Shown here piece after piece: positions 1-5,202 of a DNA stretch of 5,202 nucleotides (its first letter is position 1; every line of letters starts with the position of its first letter). Source of the stretch: Ignavibacteriaceae bacterium (GTDB lineage Bacteria; Bacteroidota; Ignavibacteria; Ignavibacteriales; Ignavibacteriaceae); NCBI GenBank assembly GCA_031292465.1, contig JARLHB010000462.1, positions 1 through 5,202 on the forward strand, written 5' to 3'. The notes under the pieces were generated by a model that had not been told where the DNA came from, made no database searches, and saw nothing but the letters and a program-made list of their open reading frames with translations. A program made the translations under genes and the position numbers.

Positions 1-1
1 A

Positions 2-124
2 AATATTTTATATAAAGCAATCAGCAACCAGGAAGAGCGCATACTTACTCTTTACGAGCCCGATGATAATGATTTAACCACTTTAACTTTTGAAGATATT
101 AAAAATATTGAGCTTGAAGAGTAA
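2..124 (+). CDS. C-terminal 40 codons of an unrecognised protein, cut by the left edge
   Basis: One + strand frame is open from the left edge to a TAA at 122-124. The other two + frames and all three minus frames contain stops within this stretch. The visible peptide begins NILYKAISNQEERIL and ends FEDIKNIELEE. It is strongly acidic, with a DDND cluster in the middle and an E-rich end, and shows no membrane segment. I do not recognise the family and assign no function. A 7-bp hairpin begins 17 bases after the stop, which fits a real gene end. The gene is convergent with the four-gene minus-strand operon whose last stop is at 577. Support is limited to an open frame of 40 codons, a plausible composition and a hairpin at the right place. 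Confidence 0.55.
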   Translation, partial: NILYKAISNQEERILTLYEPDDNDLTTLTFEDIKNIELEE

Positions 125-141
125 TCCTTTATTTATTCAGC

Positions 142-159
142 TCCCGGATTGCTCCGGGA
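142..159 (+). terminator. Hairpin after the + strand partial gene (weak terminator candidate)
   Basis: A perfect 7-bp stem (TCCCGGA at 142-148 and TCCGGGA at 153-159) closes a four-base loop, 17 bases after the TAA at 122-124. The position suits a transcript end, but no T-tract follows on either strand, so it is not a textbook intrinsic terminator. Read from the minus strand the loop is GCAA, a GNRA-type tetraloop, so it could instead belong to a leftward transcript. Confidence 0.35.
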
Positions 160-212
160 AATTGCCCACCAACCGTAATTAGAATATTCAGTGGAGTTTG
201 CTTTAAGAGAAT

Positions 213-347
213 TTGGTTGCAGGATAGGGCGCTAATCTTTTTATCTTTAACGTATGTGTCTTAGCATTATCAGACAGTCAATTTAGTAGTAACATCTTAT
301 CTATATAATTATTATAATAGTGCCCTATCCCGCATAATTGCAACTAA
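213..347. repeat. Long imperfect inverted repeat, 22 pairs with an 8-nt one-sided bulge
   Basis: The left arm 213-234 (TTGGTTGCA, then GGATAGGGCGCTA) pairs with the right arm 318-347. TGCAACTAA at 339-347 pairs with 213-221, and TAGTGCCCTATCC at 318-330 pairs with 222-234. Eight extra bases at 331-338 are unpaired in the right arm. Read as + strand RNA, all 22 positions pair, with two G-U wobbles (215:345 and 231:321). Read as minus-strand RNA, those two become A-C mismatches. About 83 AT-rich bases lie between the arms. It could be a structured RNA, a small MITE-like remnant with terminal inverted repeats, or a protein-binding site. I saw no flanking target duplication and no transposase. 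Confidence 0.6.
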
Positions 348-420
348 GTATTTAAAATATTGTCTGTAATAAAACTAGTAAGTAATGTCTTAATCTTTTG
401 ATGTCCGCATTTCTTTAGGC

Positions 421-436
421 GCAAACACAGTGCCAG
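421..436 (-). promoter_or_regulatory. Sigma-54 (-24/-12) promoter match, directed leftward
   Basis: On the minus strand the sequence is CTGGCAC, five bases, then TTGC. This matches the known sigma-54 consensus YTGGCAC-N5-TTGC at every strongly conserved position and keeps the required GG-N10-GC spacing. The -12 C is at 421, which predicts a start near 409 with transcription toward lower coordinates, into 125-409 and antisense to the + strand gene. It lies beyond the last gene of an operon that encodes a sigma-54 activator, in the same orientation. No coding frame follows it, so the product would be a small or antisense RNA. The match is read directly; activity is unproven. Confidence 0.5.
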
Positions 437-452
437 CTTTATCCCTGTGTTT
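423..452 (+). terminator. 8-bp hairpin with a short T-rich tail, overlapping the sigma-54 match
   Basis: AAACACAG (423-430) pairs perfectly with CTGTGTTT (445-452) around a 14-base loop, followed on the + strand by TGTT. It could be a weak terminator for + strand transcription, far downstream of the stop at 124. Its left arm overlaps the spacer and -12 box of the sigma-54 match, so it may instead be an operator-like palindrome or chance. No T-tract follows on the minus strand. Confidence 0.25.
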
Positions 453-456
453 TGTT

Positions 457-490
457 AAAAAAAAGTTCAATTATTAACAGTAAAAAACTT
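457..490 (-). terminator. Candidate terminator of the four-gene minus-strand operon
   Basis: On the minus strand AAGTT (490-486) can pair with AACTT (467-463) around an 18-base loop, and the descending arm runs into eight T residues (464-457). The stem is short and AT-rich with a large loop, so the call rests mainly on the T-tract and its position about 90 bases after the operon's last stop at 577. It lies immediately upstream of the leftward sigma-54 promoter match, a sensible order for two successive transcription units. Confidence 0.3.
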
Positions 491-505
491 ATGTCTGAAG
501 GTTTT

Positions 506-522
506 AGCGCATTATTTACGCT
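506..522. promoter_or_regulatory. Short palindrome AGCG-N9-CGCT, possible activator site
   Basis: A 4-bp inverted repeat with a 9-base spacer is centred near 514, about 105 bases upstream of the predicted sigma-54 start near 409. That distance suits an enhancer-binding activator. Four-base arms are common by chance, so the call depends on context and on a second palindrome roughly three helical turns away. Confidence 0.15.
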
Positions 523-535
523 TATAGAAAATTTT

Positions 536-557
536 GCATATTATAATTTGTATATGC
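536..557. promoter_or_regulatory. Palindrome GCATAT-N10-ATATGC, possible activator site
   Basis: A perfect 6-bp inverted repeat with a 10-base spacer is centred near 546, about 137 bases upstream of the predicted sigma-54 start and about 32 bases from the palindrome at 506-522. Dyads of this size and distance are typical of upstream activator sites for Fis-type sigma-54 activators. It could also form a weak hairpin at the operon's 3' end. Its AT-rich arms make coincidence a real possibility. Confidence 0.2.
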
Positions 558-576
558 GTTATATAGTGAAAGTGGA

Positions 577-1386
577 TTATAAATTAAATTGAATGGCAAC
601 CTGTATCCTATTGGATGGATTTATTAAGGCCCCCGAAATTTTTGGAAGGTTATAGCCTGAGAAGAATAACATATCTATCTGGCTGTAAAGCCATACAGCA
701 GCCAATGAAAAAATCGAAATATTTCTTAATTTATAGGCGGTATTGTATTCGTTGTATTTAGTCTGGATTTCAAGTTCATCTCTCGCATTTAAGTAATCTC
801 TTTGCTTTTTATTGCTGTCAATTATATAATATATCATTGAGCTAAGTGTTATTGCTGTTAGTGAACTTAGAGTAATGCCCTTAATATCCTGATTTATATA
901 AAAATGTCCGAGGCCCGGAAAAATTACAGATCTGACTACTGCCTGTTTAAATACGGCTGATGAACTTTCATCATGTATTATTACCGTATCTGTTTTCACT
1001 TTATAAAACTGCTTTTGCTGTGATAGGATGTCTAAGTAATTTTGTCTTAACTGATTAAAATACGCTATAATCTTTGGGGATGTATTGGAAGAATCTAAGG
1101 AATAAGAACTATCAATTGCAAAAATATTATTAAAGGATAGCTTAGCGCCATCCATATCCGGTAGAGAATACTGGGCGATCGCTTTCATCCGGTATATTTC
1201 AATAAGCGTAGCATTGGATAATCTGTCTTTATGCCGGATAATATTATCTGCATGTTCAATTACGCTTTTGTAATTAAATAATTCTAATTCATTTTTCAGT
1301 ACTGAAATAGAATCCTGCCCATCCTGAGCAAATAAACTGATTGAAAACAATATGCAAAATAAAATTATTGGTAAGTGTTTAATCAT
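577..1386 (-). CDS. TPR-like / DUF5683-like envelope protein, last gene of the operon
   Basis: This 269-residue protein probably sits in the cell envelope; its biochemical role is unknown. Residues 1-20 form a signal peptide (hydrophobic stretch, then LFAQ). Residues about 27-115 look helical and TPR-like, ending in an IDSSYSLDSSNTSPKI motif of the LDP-x-Y-x-L-x-P type seen in TPR-containing envelope proteins. A short linker leads to a DUF5683-like module at about 150-243: RSVIFPGLGHFYINQDIKG, a first membrane segment (about 170-189), a charged loop containing YNTAYKLRN, and a second membrane segment (about 222-243). The C-terminus is beta-like (IQVAIQFNL). The ATG lies one base after the kelch gene's TAA (TAA-T-ATG), so translation is probably coupled; I see no Shine-Dalgarno. 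The family match is from memory of conserved motifs. The length looks complete and there is no frameshift. Confidence 0.85.
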   Translation of the reverse strand: MIKHLPIILFCILFSISLFAQDGQDSISVLKNELELFNYKSVIEHADNIIRHKDRLSNATLIEIYRMKAIAQYSLPDMDGAKLSFNNIFAIDSSYSLDSSNTSPKIIAYFNQLRQNYLDILSQQKQFYKVKTDTVIIHDESSSAVFKQAVVRSVIFPGLGHFYINQDIKGITLSSLTAITLSSMIYYIIDSNKKQRDYLNARDELEIQTKYNEYNTAYKLRNISIFSLAAVWLYSQIDMLFFSGYNLPKISGALINPSNRIQVAIQFNL

Positions 1387-1387
1387 A

Positions 1388-2635
1388 TTATTTCAAAAAT
1401 ACCATTTTCTTTGCATCATTAAAGTAATTTGAAGTTAATCTGTAAATATATATACCGCTTGATATATTATTACCATGGTCATCCTGCCCGTTCCATGTAA
1501 AAGTGTATTCTCCGGGAGTGAACTCTTTAGAAGTAATATTTCTTACATACTGTCCTAATATAGAATATATATCAAGAGATACTTTTGTAGTTCTGCTGAT
1601 TTTAAATGCAATGTTAGTAGTAGGATTAAAAGGATTTGGATAATTGTTCTCTAATACAAAGTTACCAGGTATATTATTGGAAATATTTTTTACATCCGTA
1701 ACTATATCAAGCTTTTCAATTGCATTAACAGGCTGGCCCTCCTTATCTAATCCACCCATTACATAGATCGAATTATTGTAGTTTACAACGATAGGGTCGG
1801 AACGTGGAAAATTAAGAGACGGACCGTCTTCTGATTCAATTTCATCGTTGTTGATATTGATAACTTCAACATCTGAAATGGGAACCTGTCTTTCATCAAA
1901 ACCACCAACTATATAAATGGAATTGTTGCTTGCACTAACTGCAACACCGCCTGCCCTCGGTTTTAACAGTTTGCCTGAAAGTTTTTTGAAACTATTATCG
2001 GAAGTATTCAATTTATAAATAGAATTCATCAGCACGCTAAATGCACCGCCGAACAGATAAATATTATTATTGCTTACTACAGACATCTGATCAAGCGGGA
2101 ATTGCATACCGAAAGAAAAGTCGCTTGAATAGACTACTTTAGCTTTAGCAATATCATAAATTACCAGGTAAGATACCCCCGAAGCCTGACCGCCGAATAT
2201 ATATATATTACCATTTACAATCCTGCCTGTTGCCTGCTGCCTGTTAAAGTTCATGTTTGTATCATAAATACGCGGTGCAGAATTAAAGTCCCAAACTTCA
2301 ATTGATGCAGAATTTTGTGATAGGGGAGAAACTCCGCCGAAAAATATAATACTGTCTGAATATATTCCCGCCGTAAAATCAAAGCGGCGTGAATTCATCT
2401 GGGCAACGTCTTTCCACGTATTGTCTGCCGGATTATATGCCCGGATTTTTTTTACAGCCGAATTGTCTATTTCAGAAAAGCCGCCTAATACGTAAATAAC
2501 GGAATCTTTAACAACAGCTTGCGCTCCATATACAGAATTTGGCATACTGCCTACAACGTGCCAAGTCTGACAATTTACATTAACTGCAAAAGCTGAAATC
2601 AATATTAAAATTATATTTTTTATCAACTTATTCAT
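1388..2635 (-). CDS. Secreted six-repeat kelch protein with a C-terminal sorting-like domain
   Basis: This 415-residue protein is probably a secreted or surface-held beta-propeller for protein or glycan binding; its ligand is unknown. Residues 1-22 are a signal peptide (KNIILILISAFAVNVNC). The Cys follows Asn, so the lipobox is poor and lipidation unlikely. Six kelch double-glycine motifs lie at residues 51-52, 100-101, 148-149, 196-197, 244-245 and 294-295. Their even spacing of 48-50 residues predicts a complete six-bladed propeller. Residues about 326-415 form a FlgD-like/type IX sorting-like domain: NYPNPFNPTT, VSLDIYSILGQYV, WNGQDDHGN, SSGIYIYRL and a terminal KKMVFLK. Such tails mark secreted proteins in Ignavibacteria and Bacteroidota. 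The gene follows the kinase by 42 bp. An AAGG lies only one base from the ATG, too close for a normal ribosome binding site. Fold and secretion are well supported; partners are not. Confidence 0.9.
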   Translation of the reverse strand: MNKLIKNIILILISAFAVNVNCQTWHVVGSMPNSVYGAQAVVKDSVIYVLGGFSEIDNSAVKKIRAYNPADNTWKDVAQMNSRRFDFTAGIYSDSIIFFGGVSPLSQNSASIEVWDFNSAPRIYDTNMNFNRQQATGRIVNGNIYIFGGQASGVSYLVIYDIAKAKVVYSSDFSFGMQFPLDQMSVVSNNNIYLFGGAFSVLMNSIYKLNTSDNSFKKLSGKLLKPRAGGVAVSASNNSIYIVGGFDERQVPISDVEVININNDEIESEDGPSLNFPRSDPIVVNYNNSIYVMGGLDKEGQPVNAIEKLDIVTDVKNISNNIPGNFVLENNYPNPFNPTTNIAFKISRTTKVSLDIYSILGQYVRNITSKEFTPGEYTFTWNGQDDHGNNISSGIYIYRLTSNYFNDAKKMVFLK

Positions 2636-2677
2636 ACCTTATTGTATGTATCAAAACCAATTTTAATGCCATATAGA

Positions 2678-4231
2678 TTATTGTTTAATTTCTTGAAAAT
2701 TCAGGCTAAAATTAAACTTTTGCTTAACTTTTATTGTGATTAATTTGCTTACAGGCGCATAATTTGCGTTTTTTACGGTTAATTTATAACTGCCGGGCAT
2801 TAAAGCTACCGGTTTGTTAAACGGCGTTGTCCCTATAGGTTTTTCGTCGATATAAACTTCACCCCATGGGTAAACTTCGCAATTCAAATAACCTACTATA
2901 TCTTCAAAATTTATTTTTATTGCTTCTGTTTTGCCGGAATGTATGGATATAATTTTTCTGTATGCCGGAAATTCTGGCTGGTATAGTTCCACTTTATGTT
3001 TACCGGGCGCTAATGAATAATCATTAAGAGGAGTAATATCTATTTTCTTATTGTCAATAAATACTTCAGCCCACGGGTAACAATCGATTGAAACTTTGCC
3101 CGGCATGTTTTCTTTGCTGTCATTATCAGGCGCATTGACTGCCGGCTTTTCTGCTTTTATTGCTGTTTCCTTTTTCTCATTGGAAGGCAGGGGAGTAACT
3201 TTTGCAATTTCACCCGGCGAGGAAGCCGGGATTGTATTTACCTGACTATTTGAAACCGGGCTTTTCACAACTGCTAAAGTGCTCTTTGCCTTTGTGTATG
3301 ATGTGTTAAAATATTTTAAATAAATCGTACCAAGAATTGCCGCTATAATTAATATTATTATTGCATAGCTGTATGCCAGTTTAATTTTACCGGGTTTTTG
3401 ATGTAGATTATTTTGCTCTTCTTTTACACCGAAATACTTTAATACTTCGGCAGCAGACTTTGCCCTATCTGCAAGGTTATTCTTCAGCATACTTTCTAAA
3501 GCCTGCTTTACCTGATGCGGTAGCTTTTCGGTATTTTGGGCTATGGTTTCAAAATTAAAATTGAGAATATTATTAATCGTCGCACCGACATCTTTGCCCA
3601 ATACAGGGTTAATTCCGGTAAAGAGTTCATAACAGACAAGCCCGGTGGAAAATATATCAGTCTGATGAGTTCTTTCACCCCGTATTTGTTCCGGCGACAT
3701 ATAGCTTGGTGTGCCTACAACAGTGGAAGTTTGAGTGATATTATTATCATTTATTACTAATGCAAGTCCGAAGTCGGCAATTTTTAACACCAGTTCCGAA
3801 TTAACAAGTATGTTTTCCGGTTTTATGTCCCTGTGTATTATTTCATTTTGATGTGCGGTTGACAGTGCTTTTAATAACTGTGTAATAAGTGATATTTTAT
3901 CGTCAACAGAAAGATTATTGCTATTTATAACCTCCCTTAAATTCCTGCTTTCAAAATATTCAAAAGAAATATAAAAGTAATTGCTGTACATACCGAAGTC
4001 CAACACTTTAATAATATTGGGATGATCTAATTGGGCAAGTATTTTAGCTTCGCGTTTAAATCTTTCCAGTATAGTCTTATCGGATAGTCCATCTGTATTA
4101 AGGGTTTTTAATATTATTTTTTTACTGAGGAAAATATGATTAGCAAGATAAACGGCGGCCTGTCCGTCTTTTTTAAGGCAGTTTATTATTTCAAACTTTT
4201 CAAACATCAGTTCTGTAGAAATATGGTTCAT
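2678..4231 (-). CDS. Membrane Ser/Thr protein kinase with two C-terminal PEGA domains
   Basis: This 517-residue transmembrane kinase should phosphorylate Ser/Thr on cytoplasmic proteins. The catalytic domain (about 10-268) has Lys42 (ILKTL), the helix-C Glu61, HRDIKPEN at 133-140 (Asp135, Asn140), DFG at 153-155, a Thr/Ser-rich activation loop with GTPSYMSPE at 173-181, and Asp192. The glycine-rich loop is degenerate (LKKDGQAAV, residues 19-27): all three glycines of GxGxxG are replaced, although the rest of the active site is intact. One membrane helix spans about 284-305. A Pro/Ser/Lys-rich linker (306-376) leads to two PEGA domains (about 378-442 and 446-514), each with a YPW(A/G)EV(F/Y)ID core and a TP turn, expected outside the cytoplasmic membrane. 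The gene starts 9 bp after the activator's stop. Met9 is an alternative start just before the kinase domain, and neither has a clear Shine-Dalgarno. Substrates are unknown; the adjacent activator is a candidate by context only. Confidence 0.93.
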   Translation of the reverse strand: MNHISTELMFEKFEIINCLKKDGQAAVYLANHIFLSKKIILKTLNTDGLSDKTILERFKREAKILAQLDHPNIIKVLDFGMYSNYFYISFEYFESRNLREVINSNNLSVDDKISLITQLLKALSTAHQNEIIHRDIKPENILVNSELVLKIADFGLALVINDNNITQTSTVVGTPSYMSPEQIRGERTHQTDIFSTGLVCYELFTGINPVLGKDVGATINNILNFNFETIAQNTEKLPHQVKQALESMLKNNLADRAKSAAEVLKYFGVKEEQNNLHQKPGKIKLAYSYAIIILIIAAILGTIYLKYFNTSYTKAKSTLAVVKSPVSNSQVNTIPASSPGEIAKVTPLPSNEKKETAIKAEKPAVNAPDNDSKENMPGKVSIDCYPWAEVFIDNKKIDITPLNDYSLAPGKHKVELYQPEFPAYRKIISIHSGKTEAIKINFEDIVGYLNCEVYPWGEVYIDEKPIGTTPFNKPVALMPGSYKLTVKNANYAPVSKLITIKVKQKFNFSLNFQEIKQ

Positions 4232-4240
4232 ATATTTAGC

Positions 4241-5202
4241 TTAGATATCTTCGCCCATATCTTTAATTTTCAACTGGACCCATCTTACGGAAACACCCAA
4301 TGATTTAGCTGCAAACGTTCTGTTTCCGTTAAATTCCTGCAGCCGTTTTTTAAGCAGAAGTATTTCATAATCCTTTAAAGAGCCGCTGAAATTTATTTCA
4401 TTATCATCTTCTTCAATAATAATGTGCTCTTCAAGCAGTTTATTGCCGTCGCACAAAATAATTGCCCTCTGAATTACATTCTCAAGCTGCCGAACATTTC
4501 CCGGCCAACTGTAATTTTCCAGCATCTTTAATGCTTTGGGATCGATATATTTTTTCTCTTTCGAATACTTCTCCAAAAAATGTTCAACCAGAAGCGGAAT
4601 ATCTCCCGTCCTTTCCCGCAAGGGGGGTATTTTTATAGGAAATACATTTAGCCTGTAAAATAAATCCTCACGGAATTTATCTTCTTTTACAAGCTGTTTC
4701 AAATCTTTGTTAGTTGCAGTAATAACCCGTGCATCAACCTTTACAACCTGCGTATCGCCAAGCCGTATGATTTCTTTATTCTGAAGTACCCGCAGTAATT
4801 TTGCCTGTAGCGCAATTGAAATATCGGCAATTTCGTCAAGGAAAAAAGTACCTGAATTTGCCACTTCAAACAAGCCTTTTTTATCGGTAGAAGCGCCTGT
4901 AAAAGCTCCTCTTTTATAGCCAAATAATTCGCTTTCCAACAAAGTATCGGGTATTGAACCGCAAAATTGTGCTAAGTATGGTTTCTCTTTCCTGTTGCTA
5001 AGCGTATGGATTGCTTTTGCAATCAATTCTTTGCCGGTACCGCTTTCACCCAGCAGAAGGACGGTTGCATCTGTTGCAGCAACTTTGTGCATCATTACGG
5101 CCAGCTTTTGCATGGCAAGGCTCTGGCCGATAATCTCAGGCACCGATTTTACGGATTGCAGCTGATTCTTTAAGATTATGTTTTCATTCTGCAGCTCCTG
5201 CA
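4241..5202 (-). CDS. Sigma-54-dependent enhancer-binding activator (AAA+ and Fis-type HTH), 5' end cut by the window
   Basis: This bacterial enhancer-binding protein would use ATP hydrolysis to open sigma-54 RNA polymerase promoters. Counting from the in-frame GTG at 5143, it has Walker A GESGTGKE (32-39), the sigma-54-contacting GAFTGA loop (79-84), Walker B TFFLDEI (99-105), the ATN sensor I region (143-145), arginine-finger candidates in FREDLFYRLN (157-166), PPLRER (173-178), WPGNVRQLEN (213-222), and a C-terminal Fis-like helix-turn-helix (about 257-297, GNRTFAAKSLGVS). The GTG is unlikely to be the true start. The frame stays open to the right edge, adding at least 19 residues (ELQNENIILKNQLQSVKS), a likely helical or coiled-coil linker from an unseen N-terminal domain. 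That domain (receiver, GAF, FHA or other) decides the input signal and cannot be known here. It is the first visible gene of the operon. Confidence 0.93.
   Translation of the reverse strand, partial: QELQNENIILKNQLQSVKSVPEIIGQSLAMQKLAVMMHKVAATDATVLLLGESGTGKELIAKAIHTLSNRKEKPYLAQFCGSIPDTLLESELFGYKRGAFTGASTDKKGLFEVANSGTFFLDEIADISIALQAKLLRVLQNKEIIRLGDTQVVKVDARVITATNKDLKQLVKEDKFREDLFYRLNVFPIKIPPLRERTGDIPLLVEHFLEKYSKEKKYIDPKALKMLENYSWPGNVRQLENVIQRAIILCDGNKLLEEHIIIEEDDNEINFSGSLKDYEILLLKKRLQEFNGNRTFAAKSLGVSVRWVQLKIKDMGEDI

Larger units (their letters stand above)
125..576. other. Structured intergenic region between convergent genes
   Basis: About 450 bases separate the + strand stop at 124 from the minus-strand stop at 577. 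I see no tRNA, rRNA or convincing protein gene. The longest open frame I noticed is 33 codons (491-592, +), with no ribosome binding site and an overlap with the neighbouring gene. The region does hold an unusual density of signals, each listed separately: a hairpin at 142-159, a long inverted repeat at 213-347, a leftward sigma-54 promoter match at 421-436, a hairpin overlapping it, a T-tract terminator candidate at 457-490, and short palindromes at 506-522 and 536-557. This is more than two converging terminators would need, so a noncoding RNA or a mobile-element remnant is possible. Confidence 0.6.

Noticed and set aside
213..347. The inverted repeat as ends of an intact insertion sequence
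   Set aside because: Only about 83 bases separate the arms, there is no transposase frame, and no target-site duplication is visible at the flanks; at most it is a remnant or MITE.
491..592. 33-codon + strand frame starting MSEGFSALFTL in the intergenic region
   Set aside because: No ribosome binding site, an AT-rich composition in which such a length arises by chance, and an overlap with the end of the DUF5683-like gene.
680..693. Perfect palindrome TGGCT-N4-AGCCA
   Set aside because: It sits inside the second membrane segment of the DUF5683-like protein, coding for small hydrophobic residues, with no regulatory context.
2567..2572. Cys22 of the kelch protein as a lipoprotein attachment site
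   Set aside because: The residue before Cys is Asn rather than Gly, Ala or Ser, so the lipobox is poor; an ordinary signal peptide is more likely.
3213..3230. Hairpin CCCGGC-N6-GCCGGG inside the kinase gene
   Set aside because: It falls in the low-complexity linker coding for a Pro/Ala/Ser/Gly stretch and is not followed by a T-tract on either strand, so codon composition explains it.
3536..3760. Open frame of 74 codons on the + strand
   Set aside because: It lies wholly antisense to the conserved kinase domain and its translation shows no recognisable family or signal.
4741..4923. Open frame of 60 codons on the minus strand
   Set aside because: It overlaps the AAA+ core of the activator in another frame; the activator's motifs are unambiguous there.
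5141..5143. GTG as the start codon of the activator
   Set aside because: The frame remains open upstream with linker-like sequence to the window edge, and activators of this family normally carry an N-terminal input domain.

Overview
The window looks like a chromosomal segment from an AT-rich bacterium of the Fibrobacterota-Chlorobiota-Bacteroidota (FCB) superphylum, most likely Ignavibacteriota or a close relative. The best clue is the C-terminus of the kelch protein: a NYPNPFNPTT motif, then a FlgD-like/type IX sorting-like domain ending in KKMVFLK, typical of secreted proteins in Ignavibacteria-type genomes. A DUF5683-like membrane protein and the absence of clear Shine-Dalgarno sequences at the visible starts fit the same group. 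The placement is inferred from motifs; no search was run.

Layout. Positions 2-124 (+) hold the last 40 codons of an unrecognised gene that enters from the left. Positions 125-576 contain no convincing gene but are rich in structure: a short hairpin just after the + strand stop, a long imperfect inverted repeat (213-347), a strong sigma-54 (-24/-12) promoter match pointing left (421-436), a possible operon terminator (457-490) and two short palindromes at enhancer-like distances (506-522 and 536-557). From 577 to the right edge, four genes lie head to tail on the minus strand. In transcription order they are a sigma-54 enhancer-binding activator (cut by the right edge), a membrane Ser/Thr kinase with two PEGA domains, a secreted six-repeat kelch protein with a C-terminal sorting-like domain, and a TPR-like/DUF5683 envelope protein. 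The gaps are 9, 42 and 1 bp, so they very probably form one operon.

How the genes may work together (inference). The kinase has a cytoplasmic catalytic domain and extracytoplasmic PEGA domains, so it could link envelope state to phosphorylation inside the cell. The sigma-54 activator is an obvious candidate transcriptional output, and the kelch and DUF5683 proteins would be envelope or surface components. A near-consensus sigma-54 promoter lies just past the operon's end, in the same orientation, and opens onto a structured stretch with no gene. This raises the possibility that the activator drives a small or antisense RNA there. That link is the most interesting untested idea in the window.
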